From NCBI GenBank assembly GCA_946811695.1, contig OX328125.1:96422260-96486259 (forward strand): a stretch of 64,000 bases of DNA, read 5' to 3'. The notes below the pieces were generated by a model. The model saw only the letters and a program-made list of their open reading frames with translations, made no database searches and was not told the DNA's origin. Within the stretch, counting starts at the first letter, position 1. The number at the start of each line of letters is the position of its first letter. The stretch comes from Gonocerus acuteangulatus. Taxonomy: Eukaryota > Arthropoda > Insecta > Hemiptera > Coreidae. Below are positions 33,649 to 44,900 of this stretch, piece after piece. The position numbers and the translations under genes were made by a program.

Positions 33649-33922
33649 TGATTGGGGTGTCAGAAAGCGCCACCACCACCAACGGGACCCGACCAGGCGA
33701 GGGCACGCCCACCGATATCGCAGGCCCCCCACTCGATGAGGGTTTACAGTAAACTGCAGATATTACATGGCACGAGCTTGTGGCCAAGGGTCTGTTCGGT
33801 GGGACCAGGCCGAGCAGACCCTCCAAGCTCATGGACCTTTTGGTCCCACGACACCAGAAGACCCACCCCCACCCGACCGGCACCATACTGGAGCAGGGTC
33901 CCCCCCCCTATCACCCCAATCA
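33649..33922. mobile_element. GC-rich block bounded by an 11-bp inverted repeat
   Basis: TGATTGGGGTG (33649-33659) and CACCCCAATCA (33912-33922) bound about 250 bases of clearly higher GC than the surroundings. Frames on both strands (33652-33957 plus; 33605-33886 minus) are proline/glycine-rich and show no known domain. It replaces Rpt1 sequence on its left. It could be a small DNA transposon or an unrelated GC-rich insertion; no clear target duplication. Confidence 0.4.
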
Positions 33923-34129
33923 TTAATAGTTTAAACGGGGCTGATTTTATGGAGTAAACTGTTTTGGAATTAATTATAATGAAACTGTTGCTATTTAATT
34001 CACATGTTACAGCAAATATGTTTATAAAATGACATAAAAGTTACTTTTAGATTTCTGGTAATATTTTAACTAGTTACATTTTTTAAATTAATTGGGTATT
34101 TTTTAGAAAAAGTATTAATTTATTGACTT

Positions 34130-34325
34130 GAATGGGACAGTTACCAAAAATTTCCTCGAAGTCTGAGGAGAGCTGAAGTTCATCTCTTTGTTCTTTATAA
34201 ATTCAACACTCAATAAAAATATGCTTGACAGTTATAAATACCCCGCATTTTGGGCAAATGGGCTGTGCCTCTCTGGTCATCAGATATCCATGAGTCAATC
34301 GTGCCAATGCTTCACTTTTTAATTG
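34130..34325 (-). pseudogene. LINE (Jockey-like) C-terminal fragment
   Basis: On minus: EALARLTHGYLM, PICPKCGVFITVKHIF, IEC, then a stop and IYKEQRDELQLSSDFEEIF. This is the C-terminal THGYLM plus CxxC...H...C block of Jockey-type LINEs, the same region as at 32330-32460 but from a different subfamily. One in-frame stop and no other domain: a short dead fragment. Confidence 0.7.
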
Positions 34326-34504
34326 GTGGTTGTTTTTTTTTTTAATTTTAATTAACAATAAAATGACTATTTATGTAAAACAAGGTATGAAAATGAAAAA
34401 CATTGTTATAGTGTATACAATCACCTTCCTGATGTGGCGCTTAAAATCTTATATTACTTCTCATTTTTTTTATATTTTTCAAGAAAGATCAAAACCTACC
34501 TATA

Positions 34505-34590
34505 ACTAATTCTATTTCTTTACTAATGGCACTGGGGATAAGAACGGAACCGCGCTAAGATGATGCAGTTCCTGCGAGTCGGACATCTAT
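34505..34590 (+). repeat. Arm of the GCGCTAAGATGA-type MITE
   Basis: 'gcactggggataagaacgga' then ACCGCGCTAAGATGATGCAG and TTCCTGCGAGTCGGAC: one clean arm without a partner. Confidence 0.75.
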
Positions 34591-35091
34591 TTATGTTTTT
34601 GGTGTTTTTTGTTGTTTTTTTTTTTGGCCATCAGCTAGTGACTTAAGGATCTTTTGAGTCCTAATATCAAAGAACAAACACACTTTCAATCATTCCAAGT
34701 TCATATTAATGTGCTTTGCAAGATTGATAAACGCTTCAGTATTAAGTGCCACGGGAAAACCCATAATCCCAACGCCAGCAGTTGGTGGCCGCTTCCAATC
34801 AAACCATGTAACGAATAGTTGCTAGCAATAATAGACAGCAAATAGACTATTAGAAGATAGAATCTAGAACATTGGTGAAGATATCGGGCCGGTAACACCC
34901 GGGATTTCCCAGCTCAGGATCGGTTCCTCGATATCCAGGAACACTGTCTAACAATAGGACTGTGACAACTATCATTTATCTAGTAGGAATAACTAGATAG
35001 TGATTAATTGGCGTGGATACTTATCTTAAGCAAATAGATTTTATGTGTAGTTAATTATGTCTGTCAGGAAAGTCACTCTGGAATCGAATTA
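34591..35091. other. No recognised feature
   Basis: No matched repeat; the 65-residue minus frame has no recognisable domain. Confidence 0.4.
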
Positions 35092-35215
35092 TACAGGGTG
35101 ATTCAAGTCTAAGTAGCCAACCTCTAGGAGGTGATTCTTGGCATATCTTCCAACAAAAAACTTAATTTGAAGTATGGTCCGATTCCGAAGGGAAAAGAAG
35201 TTATGTACCTAAATT
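35092..35215. repeat. Possible DNA-transposon end
   Basis: TACAGGGTGATTCAAGTCTA at 35092-35111 resembles mariner-type ends that open with TACAGGGTG. I did not find a mirrored end nearby, so only one terminus, or chance. Confidence 0.25.
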
Positions 35216-35234
35216 TTTTTTGTTCTTTTATTTA

Positions 35235-35418
35235 GTATGTATTTAATTTTTAACGTCCATTATATAAGAATATTAGTACGGGTCATCTTCCAGCAAGGGT
35301 AGGGCTAATGCCTTATCTTTTTCCGAAAGAAAACCCACCACCCAATAGTGGGAACCCACGACCTTAAGCACAAAGTGTTTGGTGCTCACGCCTTAACGGT
35401 CACGGCCACCGGGCCTCC
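35235..35418 (-). mobile_element. SINE-C, near full-length
   Basis: On minus: a tRNA-like head GGTGGCCGTGACCGTTAAGG with 'cgtgagcaccaaacac' and B-box-like GTCGTGGGTTCCCACTA, then 'gtggtgggttttctttcgga', 'aaggcattagccctaccctt' and a tail containing 'aatggacgttaaaaatt'. The GTGGCC...GTTAAGGCG start resembles leucine/serine tRNAs. Another copy is at 39040-39242. Confidence 0.75.
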
Positions 35419-35519
35419 TTACATTCAATATATTATATTATATCCTTATTATGATATTAACACATCATGCCAGTCTTTCAAATACGTCAACGAACTAGCA
35501 AAAAAAATATATTTATATA

Positions 35520-35521
35520 TA

Positions 35522-35578
<57 letters not shown>
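35520..35578. repeat. TA microsatellite
   Basis: (TA)n of about 58 bases. Confidence 0.95.
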
Positions 35579-35580
<2 letters not shown>

Positions 35581-35663
35581 CTTAAATGGTCATCTTAATC
35601 ACCAGCCATGGATTCAAACATGATTTTCGTTAAAACAAGATTTTCGTCAAGGTCACAACAATT

Positions 35664-35864
35664 TTGTTTGGTATGAAGGAAGCATCAGTAAATGTACAGT
35701 GCAGTCAAGGTTCCAAAAAAGTTCGTCTTGGACACTTCGATCTTGAAAACAAGGAAGGTCACAGTAAGCCTTCTGCTGTTGATCGCGACCAACTGAGAAA
35801 CCCTCGCAAAACTACTCGGAAAGAGAAGTTGTTGTTCGCCAACTGGAAAAAATTGGTTATATAA
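35664..35864 (+). pseudogene. Mariner transposase fragment
   Basis: The 66-residue frame contains LGHFDLENKEGHSKPSAVD, then RDQLRNPRKTTRKEK. It resembles the linker of mariner transposases between the two helix-turn-helix motifs (..F.SG.FDLE....GRPS..D...L). The catalytic DDD domain is absent. Too short to place in a subfamily. Its flanks show no inverted ends that I can define. Confidence 0.5.
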
Positions 35865-36560
35865 ACACCCGAATTATTTTTCCATCAACCCAATACATTG
35901 TAGATATGTTAAGATACTTTCTATGTAGTTTCTACCTTCAGAGATAGTTTCGGAAGTCATTTCAAGTCTTACGCGTGCTGGATGGCCAATCTAAAGTCTC
36001 CCGAATACTATCTGTTTCCTTCCATTAATTAATACTTATATTCTAAAGGCAGAAGGAAGGAGAATACATTAATAACAGTTACTTCAAGTGGTGATTTACC
36101 GTCACAATTACCCAGTATCTAGTGACCAGCGTAACACGGCTGCTTGCAACAGCCATTATTAACACACACATCGTCTATTAATTAAATATCCTATTCGTTA
36201 TTTTGTAATATCTTGTTATCAGAGATATTTGGAAAGCTTCGTGTGTGTTCGACTCTGAAGGTGTGAGAATTGTGTGAGATTCATAACTCCTTACGCAAGA
36301 GTACAAGCTAGCTAAAAGTTAAAAGATTTTGAAATAAAAAATAATCAATAGGCTAAGATTTAATATTACCTTTTAGTCCAGTGCACATTTATTTTGAATT
36401 GCGGGTGTACCATAGCGATCGCCCAAAAAAAGATTGCGATCCAAAGATCCCAATACGGGCAAGCTACTTTTTGCGAAAATATCTTCGAAGAACTGAAATA
36501 ACAATGTTTGAGGTACCTATGCGTAAATTCTTCTGTTTAAATATCGAAAAATCACATGTT
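35865..36560. other. No recognised feature
   Basis: No repeat or domain recognised. Confidence 0.4.
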
Positions 36561-37137
36561 TCTTATCTTCTTTCGCCCATAAATCCGAAGTAATTCATGC
36601 TAGAGTCCTTCCCAATGCATCAAAAGATCCAAACACTACATTTTTGGCGGAATTCGCGCGAAATAAAACGTAGATTTTACGGCTTTGTCTACGTGGCTTT
36701 CAGGTACACTTTTTATAGTTACTTTTTTCAAACTCTTTTGCGGCAGTCCTTCGCAATTCGGTAATCATAAAGTGATTGAGATAAACATAAGCATATACAA
36801 AAAAAGTGATCATTATCCTGCTTATGTTACTGTTTATTTTTCTTCTTAGTTGTTATCAGCCTGATTATAAGCGAGTTCGCGACCATGTTCGGCGCTGGAA
36901 CATGGGCAAATACACACCCACTTAATAACACAGCAATTAACATTCTTCAACATTTTTATATTTTGCACGTGCAAATATTTCGGTCTGGAGGGGGAGAGGA
37001 GTTCAGGAAAAATAGCAAAACTTAATCATCAGCCGATTTATCTGGTAACCGTTTATTTTTATTTGTTTTATTTAAATAAGGTCCCTAAAATAATTCAGAA
37101 AAAAAATACTGAGATCAAAGACAAACTCACATGCTAC
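36561..37137. other. Rpt1 scrap and unrecognised DNA
   Basis: 36648-36720 ('tggcggaattcgcgcgaaat', 'aaaacgtag') is a small Rpt1 mid fragment. Around 36960-37010 'tgcaaatatttcggtctgga' could be a badly decayed hammerhead end on minus, not claimed. Confidence 0.35.
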
Positions 37138-37710
37138 CAATGTTGGGCAAAACTAAAAACTAAAACTAAAATTAAAACTAAATTCACTTTTTGGAATAAA
37201 CTAAAACTAAACTAAAAATTGCAACCTAAAAAAAACTAAAACTAAAATTTTACTAATTAATGGATTTTAACTAAACTAAAACTAAAACTAAATCTTTGGG
37301 AATTGACTAAAAACTAAACTAAAAATTTAGTTTAGTTTAGTTTAGTTTAGTTTTACTAAAATAACATGAATTAATATAAATCATATGTTATTTCGATAAT
37401 TAAGTAAATTATTAAATCTAATAGAACTTGCTTAAGAATAAGAAATTGTGGCTTTTTCTCGTAATTTGAAATCATATGTTCTTTGATAAACTAAATTAGT
37501 TAACTAAAAACTAAAACTAAACTAAAATCACAAATTTAGGTCTCTTTTACTAAACTAATTGCATTACTAAAAACGGAGTCCATATGATTAATAATTATAC
37601 AAATCTAAAACTAAACTAAAACTAAAACTAAAAATATAACATTAGTTTAGTTTTAGTTAGGGAAAACTAACGTTAGTTTAGTTTACTAACGTTAGTTTTG
37701 CCCAACACTG
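37138..37710. mobile_element. hAT MITE with 8-bp target duplication, filled with ACTAAA repeats
   Basis: Starts CAATGTTGGGCAAAACTAA and ends TTAGTTTTGCCCAACACTG, inverted ends with one or two mismatches. CATGCTAC flanks both sides (37130-37137 and 37711-37718). An 8-bp duplication and CA.TGTTGGGCAA ends are hallmarks of hAT elements. The interior is mostly (ACTAAA)n on the left and (TTTAGT)n on the right, with a unique AT-rich middle. No transposase, so it depends on a source element elsewhere. Confidence 0.9.
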
Positions 37711-37718
37711 CATGCTAC

Positions 37719-38094
37719 ACTCACTAGTTACATCGTATGTAACATGTATGTGTATACATTATATATATATATATATATATACGTGTGTGTTATTCACATA
37801 TTGGCCCGGTCTACCCCGCGAGGTACTATAAATGTTGTTTATTTTTTTACGGTGCACCAATGGCAGTGAATGGTGGAGAATCGAAGGCGTTTGCCACAAT
37901 AACACGGGTAGACCCAATTAATGCCGTTTTGACAAGTTCAATTTTTTTTTTTTATTTCCCAGACTTATGTATTTTAGTCTTTTTGAACGAACTCTTTTTC
38001 TGTCATCAGGCCAAGCCGCTCCAATATTTTCTTTTTGGCCGGCTTTTTAGTCGACCTTTGTTTGCCTAAATGTTGCTGCAACTTTTTATTAATT
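37719..38094. other. TA microsatellite and unrecognised DNA
   Basis: A short TA tract at 37761-37780. The rest, including a 94-residue plus frame at 37785-38069, is unrecognised. Confidence 0.4.
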
Positions 38095-38298
38095 AATTCT
38101 GTGTCCCATACCGTCCCTAAGCCCACATAGGCTTTAATCAATTTAATGGATACCCGCAAAAGAAAAAAATCAGGCGACCGGAGCATAAACTGACCACAAT
38201 ATCTTCCTAGCCTGGCGCAGGGTCAAAAATCAAATACCTTTACAGTATCTTCCCCTCTGCGCCTTCAATTCTTGTTCAGTAATTGATTTTTTTTTTCG
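38095..38298 (+). repeat. SINE-B 3' fragment with T tail
   Basis: 'gtgtcccataccgtccctaa', 'aaaaaatcaggcgaccggag', 'cagtatcttcccctctg' and 'cagtaattgatttttttttt' follow the SINE-B 3' half. The tRNA head is missing. The sense-strand T run is retained. Confidence 0.75.
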
Positions 38299-39039
38299 TT
38301 TTTATTGACAATTTTCAATAATCTCATAGAATAAGTATGAAGCTAATCTACAAGTTGACTTATTTTGTATTAGATAAAAAAAGTCAGTTTTAACTCGTTT
38401 TCTATTATTATGTTTTTTTTTTTAAATATTATTGTAAGATATGCCCTTGAATTATAAATAAAACCCCTTTATTTTCCATAAATCTGGTCATATATTGACT
38501 ATTTGGTCTAATTTTTATTGGATTTTATTTACATGACAAAGAAGTTTTTCAAAGAAGTTTTTTTTCTTAGACATTCGCGTAGGAAGTTCAAACTACACTT
38601 TATCGACTCTATGGCGTAGATATAACAATTTAAATGCATAGTGTGAACACCTAAACACCGAAATAGTGGTATAAGACGTTACGTACGATATTTTCGAAGG
38701 AGTCCTGCAAGGTGTCCTACCTACGCCTCATCACTTTCGAAATATCCCAACCCCTTTCGAAGGATGTTGAGAAACTTGTCGCATCGTCAACATCTGTCCT
38801 GTGTGTTCCTGACACTCCGCGGCAAATTAGAAGGACATAACTTACTTTCGCATTTAATGCCTGGTTTGAGAGAAACTTTTTTTTTTTTTAACATATACAC
38901 TTTAATAGTTCATTACAAACCAGATCATAATTATTTTTTTAAGATGACTGTTATAAACTAAGCGTGCTTTCGTAATACATCTAAATTTGTCCAGTAGAGA
39001 TGAAGTAGTCATAATCAGGTTATTATTCCTGTATTATTA
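38299..39039. other. No recognised feature
   Basis: AT-rich, no matched repeat or domain. Confidence 0.4.
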
Positions 39040-39242
39040 TTATTAAATTTTAACGTCCATTTATTATTAACTACGAATTTTAGGACGGGCTATCTATAGG
39101 TTACCACCCTTTTCTAGCCAGGATAAAGCTGATGCCTTTTCTTTTTTTCTAAAGAAAAGACACCACCCCTAGTAGGAATCGAATCCACGACCCTTTGGCA
39201 CGGAGTGCTAAGTGCTCACGCCTTAACACTCAAGGCCACCGT
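39040..39242 (-). mobile_element. SINE-C, full-length
   Basis: On minus: head GGTGGCCTTGAGTGTTAAGG, 'cgtgagcacttagcactc', B-box-like GTGGATTCGATTCCTAC, the body 'gaaaaggcatcagctttatc', the shared module 'tagaaaagggtggtaaccta' plus 'tagatagcccg', then a tail with 'aataaatggacgttaaaatt'. The shared module is the same as in the 5S-SINE. Confidence 0.85.
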
Positions 39243-39489
39243 GAATTCTCTCAATATGTTCTTTGTTTACAGAAGAGCAGCTATCGAGCAAGGAATCTGA
39301 GGAAAAGCAACATTACTCCGACGATAAAACAGGCGAAACACCGACACCAAAGTTTTAGAAATCCCTCTAATCCAAAAGATAAAATCGTCACATTAGCTAA
39401 TAAATTTCCAATATATTATTTGTTTATTAATTATCTTATCATGTTATTCAGTTTATTCTTTATTTATGACTTGGGAAAATGTTTTAAAT

Positions 39490-39670
39490 AAAGTGGTACA
39501 AATAAAATGTACAAATTTTCAGTCAATTTGATAAAAAAAATCTTTTGTCTAATTTTAATTGTCAAGTTCGTTAACCAGCAGATTCCGTCCACCGTAACAT
39601 GGTTTTTAGAGTGAAATTCGCGTGAAAAAAATCGTAGTTTTCGCGTTAATATACTCAAAAGTATATAACT
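39490..39670 (+). repeat. Rpt1 middle fragment
   Basis: 'tttaattgtcaagttcgtta', 'accagcagattccgtccacc', 'gtgaaattcgcgtgaaaaaa', 'atcgtagtt'. It ends at the target site of the LINE insertion. Confidence 0.75.
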
Positions 39671-40539
39671 TTTTTTTTTATTTATTTGAAATATGTACAG
39701 GTTAACAGTACAATGATCCAGTATGTTGATGCAAATATTTTATGTACAAGTTGACAAAACTGGCAAAATTAAAATAAAATTAAAAAAATACAAAATTTGG
39801 AAGAAGCCAATCATTGTTGGCACTTCCAGAGGTGTCTCAATAAATATTTTAATGATCATGAAAATAACAGGCAAGTAAATTGTCTTGGGGCCACTGTCTC
39901 TTAAGACGCCTGGGAGGATTGTCTGGATGGGATTGGGAAGATAAGGATTGACCTTCAGGATTAGGATGGTAGGACAATTTGGAGTGGAACGTTTGGAAAC
40001 GGGTTTTAGTGAGGTCAAGGACGAATGGGATGTTAAGGTCATCGTGTAGGGTTTTGTTGGATACATAGAAAGGGGCATTTACAAATTTACGGAGGACGTT
40101 TGACTGGAGGCCTGTATTCTGTTGATGTTGGATGTTTTTGCAGATCCCCAGAGTTCAAGTCCGTGTGTCCATATTGGTCGAATAATTGTTTTATATATCG
40201 TAATTTTGTTCTGTGTCGATAGTTTAGATGAGGGTCCAAGGAGTCGTCTAAGTAGTTATCGTTTGTTCGGTTCTTGTCTTTTCAGTCTCGTGTGAGGGTT
40301 CCATGTCAGTCGGCTGTCAAGGTATAATCCTAGATATCGAACCTCGCTGGATGGTGGCAGTGGAGAGTTTTTGAGGCATGCAGAAGGACATGATCTCCGG
40401 TTGAGAGTGAATGTTACCTGTTTACATTTTTCCGGGTTGATTTTGATTGTGCATGTTTCACTCCAATGTTGAAAAGCGGAAAGATGTTCCTGCAGGTGTT
40501 GACATGCTACTGGAGGATCAGGGGATGTTGATAGGATGG
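39671..40539 (-). mobile_element. 5'-truncated Jockey-like LINE insertion
   Basis: The insertion is flanked by CAAAAGTATATAACT (39656-39670) and CAAAAGTTTATAACT (40540-40554), a 15-bp target duplication with one mismatch. The A-rich 3' tail ('aaataaataaaaaaaaaa' on minus) adjoins the left copy. It carries the C-terminal part of a reverse transcriptase. Confidence 0.85.
39740..40539 (-). pseudogene. LINE reverse transcriptase C-terminal part, frameshifted
   Basis: Read on minus from 40539: AILSTSPDPPVACQHLQEHL, FQHWSETCTIKINPEKC, VTFTLNRRSCP, SSEVRYLGLYLDSRLTWNPH, then after a stop or shift KTIIRPIWTHGLELWGSA and further frame changes towards NAP..VSNKTLHDDL-type text. The motifs (A(D)D.AI, W....IKINPEK, YLG..LD..LTW, IRPIW.YG...WG) are those of Jockey-clade RT thumb regions. 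RNase H is absent in this family's usual place. Several indels: dead copy. Confidence 0.8.
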
Positions 40540-40589
40540 CAAAAGTTTATAACTAACGCCCGAGCCGTAATCGCGGATAAATTCTGTTT

Positions 40590-40960
40590 GAATAAAATAC
40601 TGATTAAACCCCAACTTGTAACAAACCAATATCGTTTATTATTGAAACACATGGTTCTCCTTAGATACCCAAGACGTATACCGTATTTCGTTACAATACA
40701 CGAGAAAGGACGGCCGGAATGAGCGAATTAGTAATTTGTATTCCGAGTAACACCGTCCTCTCCTAACGAACCGATTTAGTTCATTTGTACTATTTTTCTC
40801 TTTAGATTACTACAAAGAACACCGAGATTCAATAAAAATTACGACCGGTTTGGGCGATATTGGTTGATAACGATCTCGTTCAATCGTTTGATACTATATA
40901 AGAAGTTCCGTGGAGAAAAAACAAAAACGTTGGCATTACAAGTTGTTCTTGGCATTATTC
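40590..40960 (+). repeat. Diverged Rpt2 internal fragment
   Basis: 'agatacccaagacgtatacc', 'gtaatttgtattccgagtaa', 'aaccgatttagttcattt', 'aacgatctcgttcaatcgtt' and 'aacaaaaacgttgg' preserve Rpt2 order. Confidence 0.65.
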
Positions 40961-41241
40961 CTATAGCCGGCCCATGTTTGTTATATTGGACCTTTCTGGA
41001 CGCCTTCCTACCCGGCGAATGGTGAGATACATCCATAATTCCCTCAATACTCTTCCTAAACCCTGTTTCCTTTCTTCTCACCCTTCAATGCCGTATGCCG
41101 GGAGGTGGATCCCCTGAAGGTAAGGCTAATTATTATTATTTTTACAATATGTTTGGGTTGTACCCATATTTTATCATATTTTGTCCTTTGCTTCTATCCG
41201 AGCTCACCAGAGCAACCGCATTTTTTTTTCTTAATAATATC

Positions 41242-41245
<4 letters not shown>
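40961..41245. other. No recognised feature
   Basis: No matched repeat or domain. Confidence 0.35.

Positions 41246-41301
<56 letters not shown>
41246..41301. repeat. TA microsatellite
   Basis: (TA)n of about 55 bases. Confidence 0.95.
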
Positions 41302-41303
<2 letters not shown>

Positions 41304-41342
41304 CCACATCTAGTTACTTTGAAGTATCTGTCGTGATTTTAT

Positions 41343-41487
41343 AGGTTATCTACGGTTAGAAACCATATTATATAAATATAGCAATGAAAAGTATTTAAAG
41401 TCACTGCAATCACTACTAAAAGTAACTTTTTTTGACTACTATATTTATATAATATAGTTTTTAATTAACCGTTAGATAACTCGTATT
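41343..41487. repeat. Inverted repeat, arms about 45-50 bp
   Basis: 'ggttatctacggttagaaac' and 'catattatataaatatag' face 'ctatatttatataatatag' and 'ttaattaaccgttagataac'. A small fold-back or hairpin MITE. No coding capacity. Confidence 0.75.
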
Positions 41488-41736
41488 TGTAAGTAATACT
41501 TTTAGGCTTGTAAAGCATAAATGAAAATAAGCAGAATTTATTTCAGCAAGCAATATTTATTCATAAAAAGTTTAATATTATAAAAATCAATGGTAATTGT
41601 GAAGTTTAGGGGCCTCCTGGACGATTTTTTTGTCCGGTGTTTCTATAACATATTAATATTTTATATTTATTTCGCATTATGGGTATACGACGTATACTAT
41701 ACGTGCTATGCGTTTACGCTCGCTCAAGAAGATATC

Positions 41737-41808
41737 AAAACTCTAGTCAATCCAACTCGCTAAACTTAATAGAATTCTATTAAGAGTTGGGTTGACTTGA
41801 GCGTTGAA
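41737..41808. repeat. Nested palindrome
   Basis: A perfect 20-base palindrome CTTAATAGAATTCTATTAAG (41765-41784) sits inside a larger inverted repeat (AGTCAATCCAACTC with GAGTTGGGTTGACT). Confidence 0.85.
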
Positions 41809-41904
41809 GGATATTTTACTGCCAGTAACAACCAATAGAAATGCGAATGACTTATGCTCATGCGCTGAATCACTACAGATACTTCACAAGTAACTGGATG
41901 TGCT

Positions 41905-42020
41905 CTTCGCAAACAGAACAGGGTGTCTACTAGGTAGATTTTATTTGGAGACATTATTTAAAATTTTTTTTATAAGTTCAACCTCTATAGCTACTCTTTC
42001 CTTGGGAAGAAAGAGCTAAA
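41905..42020 (+). repeat. Rpt2 3' end fragment
   Basis: 'agggtgtctactaggtagat', 'aagttcaacctctatagcta', 'ctctttccttgggaagaaag', 'agctaaaaa': the 3' hairpin is recognisable but changed. Confidence 0.6.
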
Positions 42021-42644
42021 AATGTGTTGTTTTTTTTTTAGGACATCCCTCAGATAGACATAAGGCGTCTTAGACTATTCTCAGACATACAAATGAAGTC
42101 ATTGTCTGATGAATCACTCCAGTGATATATTTTAGTGATTCACACTAGAGAGAATGATGACTATAATAGACCAAATAAAGGAGTAACATATGAAACGTCA
42201 CTCGGAGGAGAAAACATTACAAATGTCTACCACCCACTCGATGCTGGTTCTCCAGGATTTCTGGCAATAGTTCACCACACCGGAAAGGTAATTCCTTATT
42301 CTTTCAAGAGTCATTGACAAAGCGCACCTTCCTCTAGAGAGGGTCACCGAACTCCAAATGACGAAACACCCTCAGGCTCTCAAAGAGGTTATCTAGATCT
42401 GGATCTAACAAATCTTCCCATTCCACAAGATTTAAATATTTCCTTCGCGTTAGGATTAAAAGCTATTGTTAAGATTTATTTATTTGATCGCTTGTTATAA
42501 ATCTGAAGAGATTCCAATCTGATAAGAAACTATAGGATAAGATGTTTGACATGAAAAACGCAATAGTTGACGGAAGAGCTTATATTGAATTTAAATTTCA
42601 TTCCTGCAAATTATGAATATATGTATATAAATATAATATCAGTC
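42021..42644. other. No recognised feature
   Basis: The 60-residue plus frame at 42135-42317 has no recognisable domain. Confidence 0.4.
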
Positions 42645-42845
42645 CTGTAAATTTAGTGTCCCTTACGGTAGAGGAATCTGATCCATGAATGTTGGGCACA
42701 CTAGGGAATTAGTGCCCTCAATACTATGCTCTGTACGCTCGATTTTCCCCTTTGTATTTAAAGTCATGGCGGGGGTCCTAGGGACGGTCTGGGACCCAAT
42801 ATCGAACCCAACAACCGACCTAAACCTTAAGTGTGCCCCCGAGCG
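42645..42845 (-). repeat. SINE-B fragment
   Basis: 'gcacactagggaattagtgc', 'actatgctctgtacgctcga', 'ttttcccctttg' and 'ctagggacggtctgggaccc' match SINE-B on minus. Head and 3' end are lost. Confidence 0.65.
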
Positions 42846-42855
42846 AATATATATA

Positions 42856-42928
<73 letters not shown>
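42846..42928. repeat. TA/GA compound microsatellite
   Basis: (TA)n to 42904 followed by (GA)n and a short GTGT stretch. Confidence 0.95.
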
Positions 42929-44244
42929 TGAGAGTGTGTGTTGTGTGTTAGTAGTGTGAAAATGTAAATTTTTCTGATCTAACCATAACCAAGGAGTCTT
43001 CAAGCAAAATCTTCCGGCTGTAATAAATAAATTAAAGGAAAGCTTATATCAGATAGCAACAAAACAGGGATTTCAAAATATAGCCCGCTTTCTAAAAAAT
43101 TAAAGATTCAACCCGCACAATCTAATGAACGCACAATTCATTAAGCCCAATGAATAACCTGCAGCAGCTTTAACAATAAATCCACTATCAAAAAGATTAT
43201 TCTTAGCATCGAACCAAAATTGCTTTGTATTCTGTTCGAAGAAAATGGACCTCCGTACAAAATACCTACCAGCTATGAACCACTCCCCGATGTTAAATTA
43301 CATCGCATAATTAACTCAAACTCCCAAACTAACAACTTTAATCTATAATAATAAATTAATCTTTGGTACTCAGGTATGATAATAATCTAAAAATTAACAT
43401 TTATTATAAAGGCTCAAGAACTACCTTCTACATGGAAGAGACCAGAAAGCATTAAAGCAATTCTTCACCAGCTTGACTACCAACAAATGCAGCAGTCTCT
43501 TCTACTTCATCACGGAACCAATGAAGATACGGGCTTTCATAAAGAGTAATTAGGAGATTCCGTGGACGAGTTTATTTAATTTTTCGTTTTATTTTATTTA
43601 ATTGTTGTATTATAGGAATCTTTACATAATATTGATGTTTGTAACATAAGGATTTATTTTTTATTATTACTGTTCTTTTATTTTTTCATTAAGTTTATTA
43701 TTTGTTTGTTTTATTTATTTTTTTATTTTTTTTGCTAGATGCAGCCACTGTTTATTTTGAACTTAATTTTATAAATAAACATTTTTTAAATTTATAAATA
43801 CCATACCCAGACTCTCTGTAATTGTAATTATTACTTATGAAATACAGAAAATTCATTCATTAAGGCAAATTGCTATTAAGAAATCTTTGTAAGCAATAAA
43901 TAAAATTTAAAAAAAATAAGTGCTTCTAGGGAGAATGCGACGTTCTCGTGGCGTAACTTGGAACTCTTGGTGCGAAAGTTCGCCAAAGAAAGGGAAAATA
44001 CTAAGAGAAGGTGAAGAGCGGCACGGACCAGCGGAGAGGGAGAGTGACTTGTCAAGCCGACATAGCAGGCAAGGCCAGCGGGCTCTGGGTCTGGCTGTGA
44101 CAGGAGCCTTCTTAGCAATTCTTACAGATAGCTACACAACAAGGATACTGTGGTTCGGAGGTGGTTTGGCATGGATTAAGGATATTCTTCAATGGTATCC
44201 TAATCGTACAAACTAAAATATCTTAATGAAACTAAATTTTTAGC
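42929..44244. other. Unrecognised, with two opposite frames at 43876-44216
   Basis: The plus frame 43920-44216 (98 residues, basic and Glu-rich, then one hydrophobic stretch near residues 58-70) and its minus counterpart lie in DNA of higher GC than the surroundings. I recognise neither. 43560-43795 is T-rich and could be a LINE 3' region, with only general resemblance to 32580-32930. Confidence 0.35.
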
Positions 44245-44900
44245 AGGTTTGCAACCCACCACCTCCATAGGAAACACGCTTATGACGTCAACCTTATGAC
44301 GTTATCCGGAGTTGCCCCCATGAAAATTCTACGTTTCATACCCTATCATTCACGAAAATACCGGTGGTTCGTCGATGCAAATGCAAAGTATCGAATGTGA
44401 AAAAACGCATTTTTCATTTTCAATCTTTACTAATTGCTGTTGGACTCATGTACGGCTAACTCTCCAATCTAAGTTTATTCAGTGAAAGAAGAATGTAACC
44501 ACTGCCAAAAGGTCGAATCTGCCGACTATTTGACTACCAAAAACCAATGTAATGAATAAAAGTATTGCGACTCTGGAAAGTTGAGATTTTCATAATCGAT
44601 ACTTTGCATTTGTATCGACGATATGTGTGTTTCTAAATATGTATATCGATATAAGTTTCCGTATGTATATATTCATATGTACGGTTAGAAGCTGCCCCAA
44701 AAATAGTTCCTTTTTAATGTAATTTGGTAAAAACGTACTTTGACTAATTTGAAGGGACAGATTCGTTGACCAACAGAATCCGTCAATCGGAACATGGTTT
44801 ATTGGGTATAATGTGCGCGAAAAAAAAATCGTAGCGCTTACATTTTTGGGTTACTTGGCTTTCAGATACAGGTTTTATTAGTGGACGTGGGGAATCTAAT
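44245..44900 (+). repeat. Rpt1 copy with a MITE inserted
   Basis: 44255-44368 is the Rpt1 5' part ('aaacacgcttatgacgtcaa', 'ccttatgacgttatccgga', 'cgaaaataccggtggt'). After the MITE the match resumes with 'taatttgaagggacagattc', 'gttgaccaacagaatccgtc' and 'atgtgcgcgaaaaaaaaatc' (44739-44830). Confidence 0.7.
44369..44621. mobile_element. TIR MITE (TCGTCGATGCAAATGC type), second copy
   Basis: TCGTCGATGCAAATGCAAAG at the left and ATACTTTGCATTTGTATCGA at the right. The interior is inverted relative to the copy at 5477-5729. It sits in Rpt1 just behind 'ggtggt'. No coding capacity. Confidence 0.8.

Noticed and set aside
36960..37010. Further hammerhead on minus (GAAATATT behind 'ccagacc')
   Set aside because: The core reads CTGAACT instead of CTGANGA and stem II does not pair convincingly.
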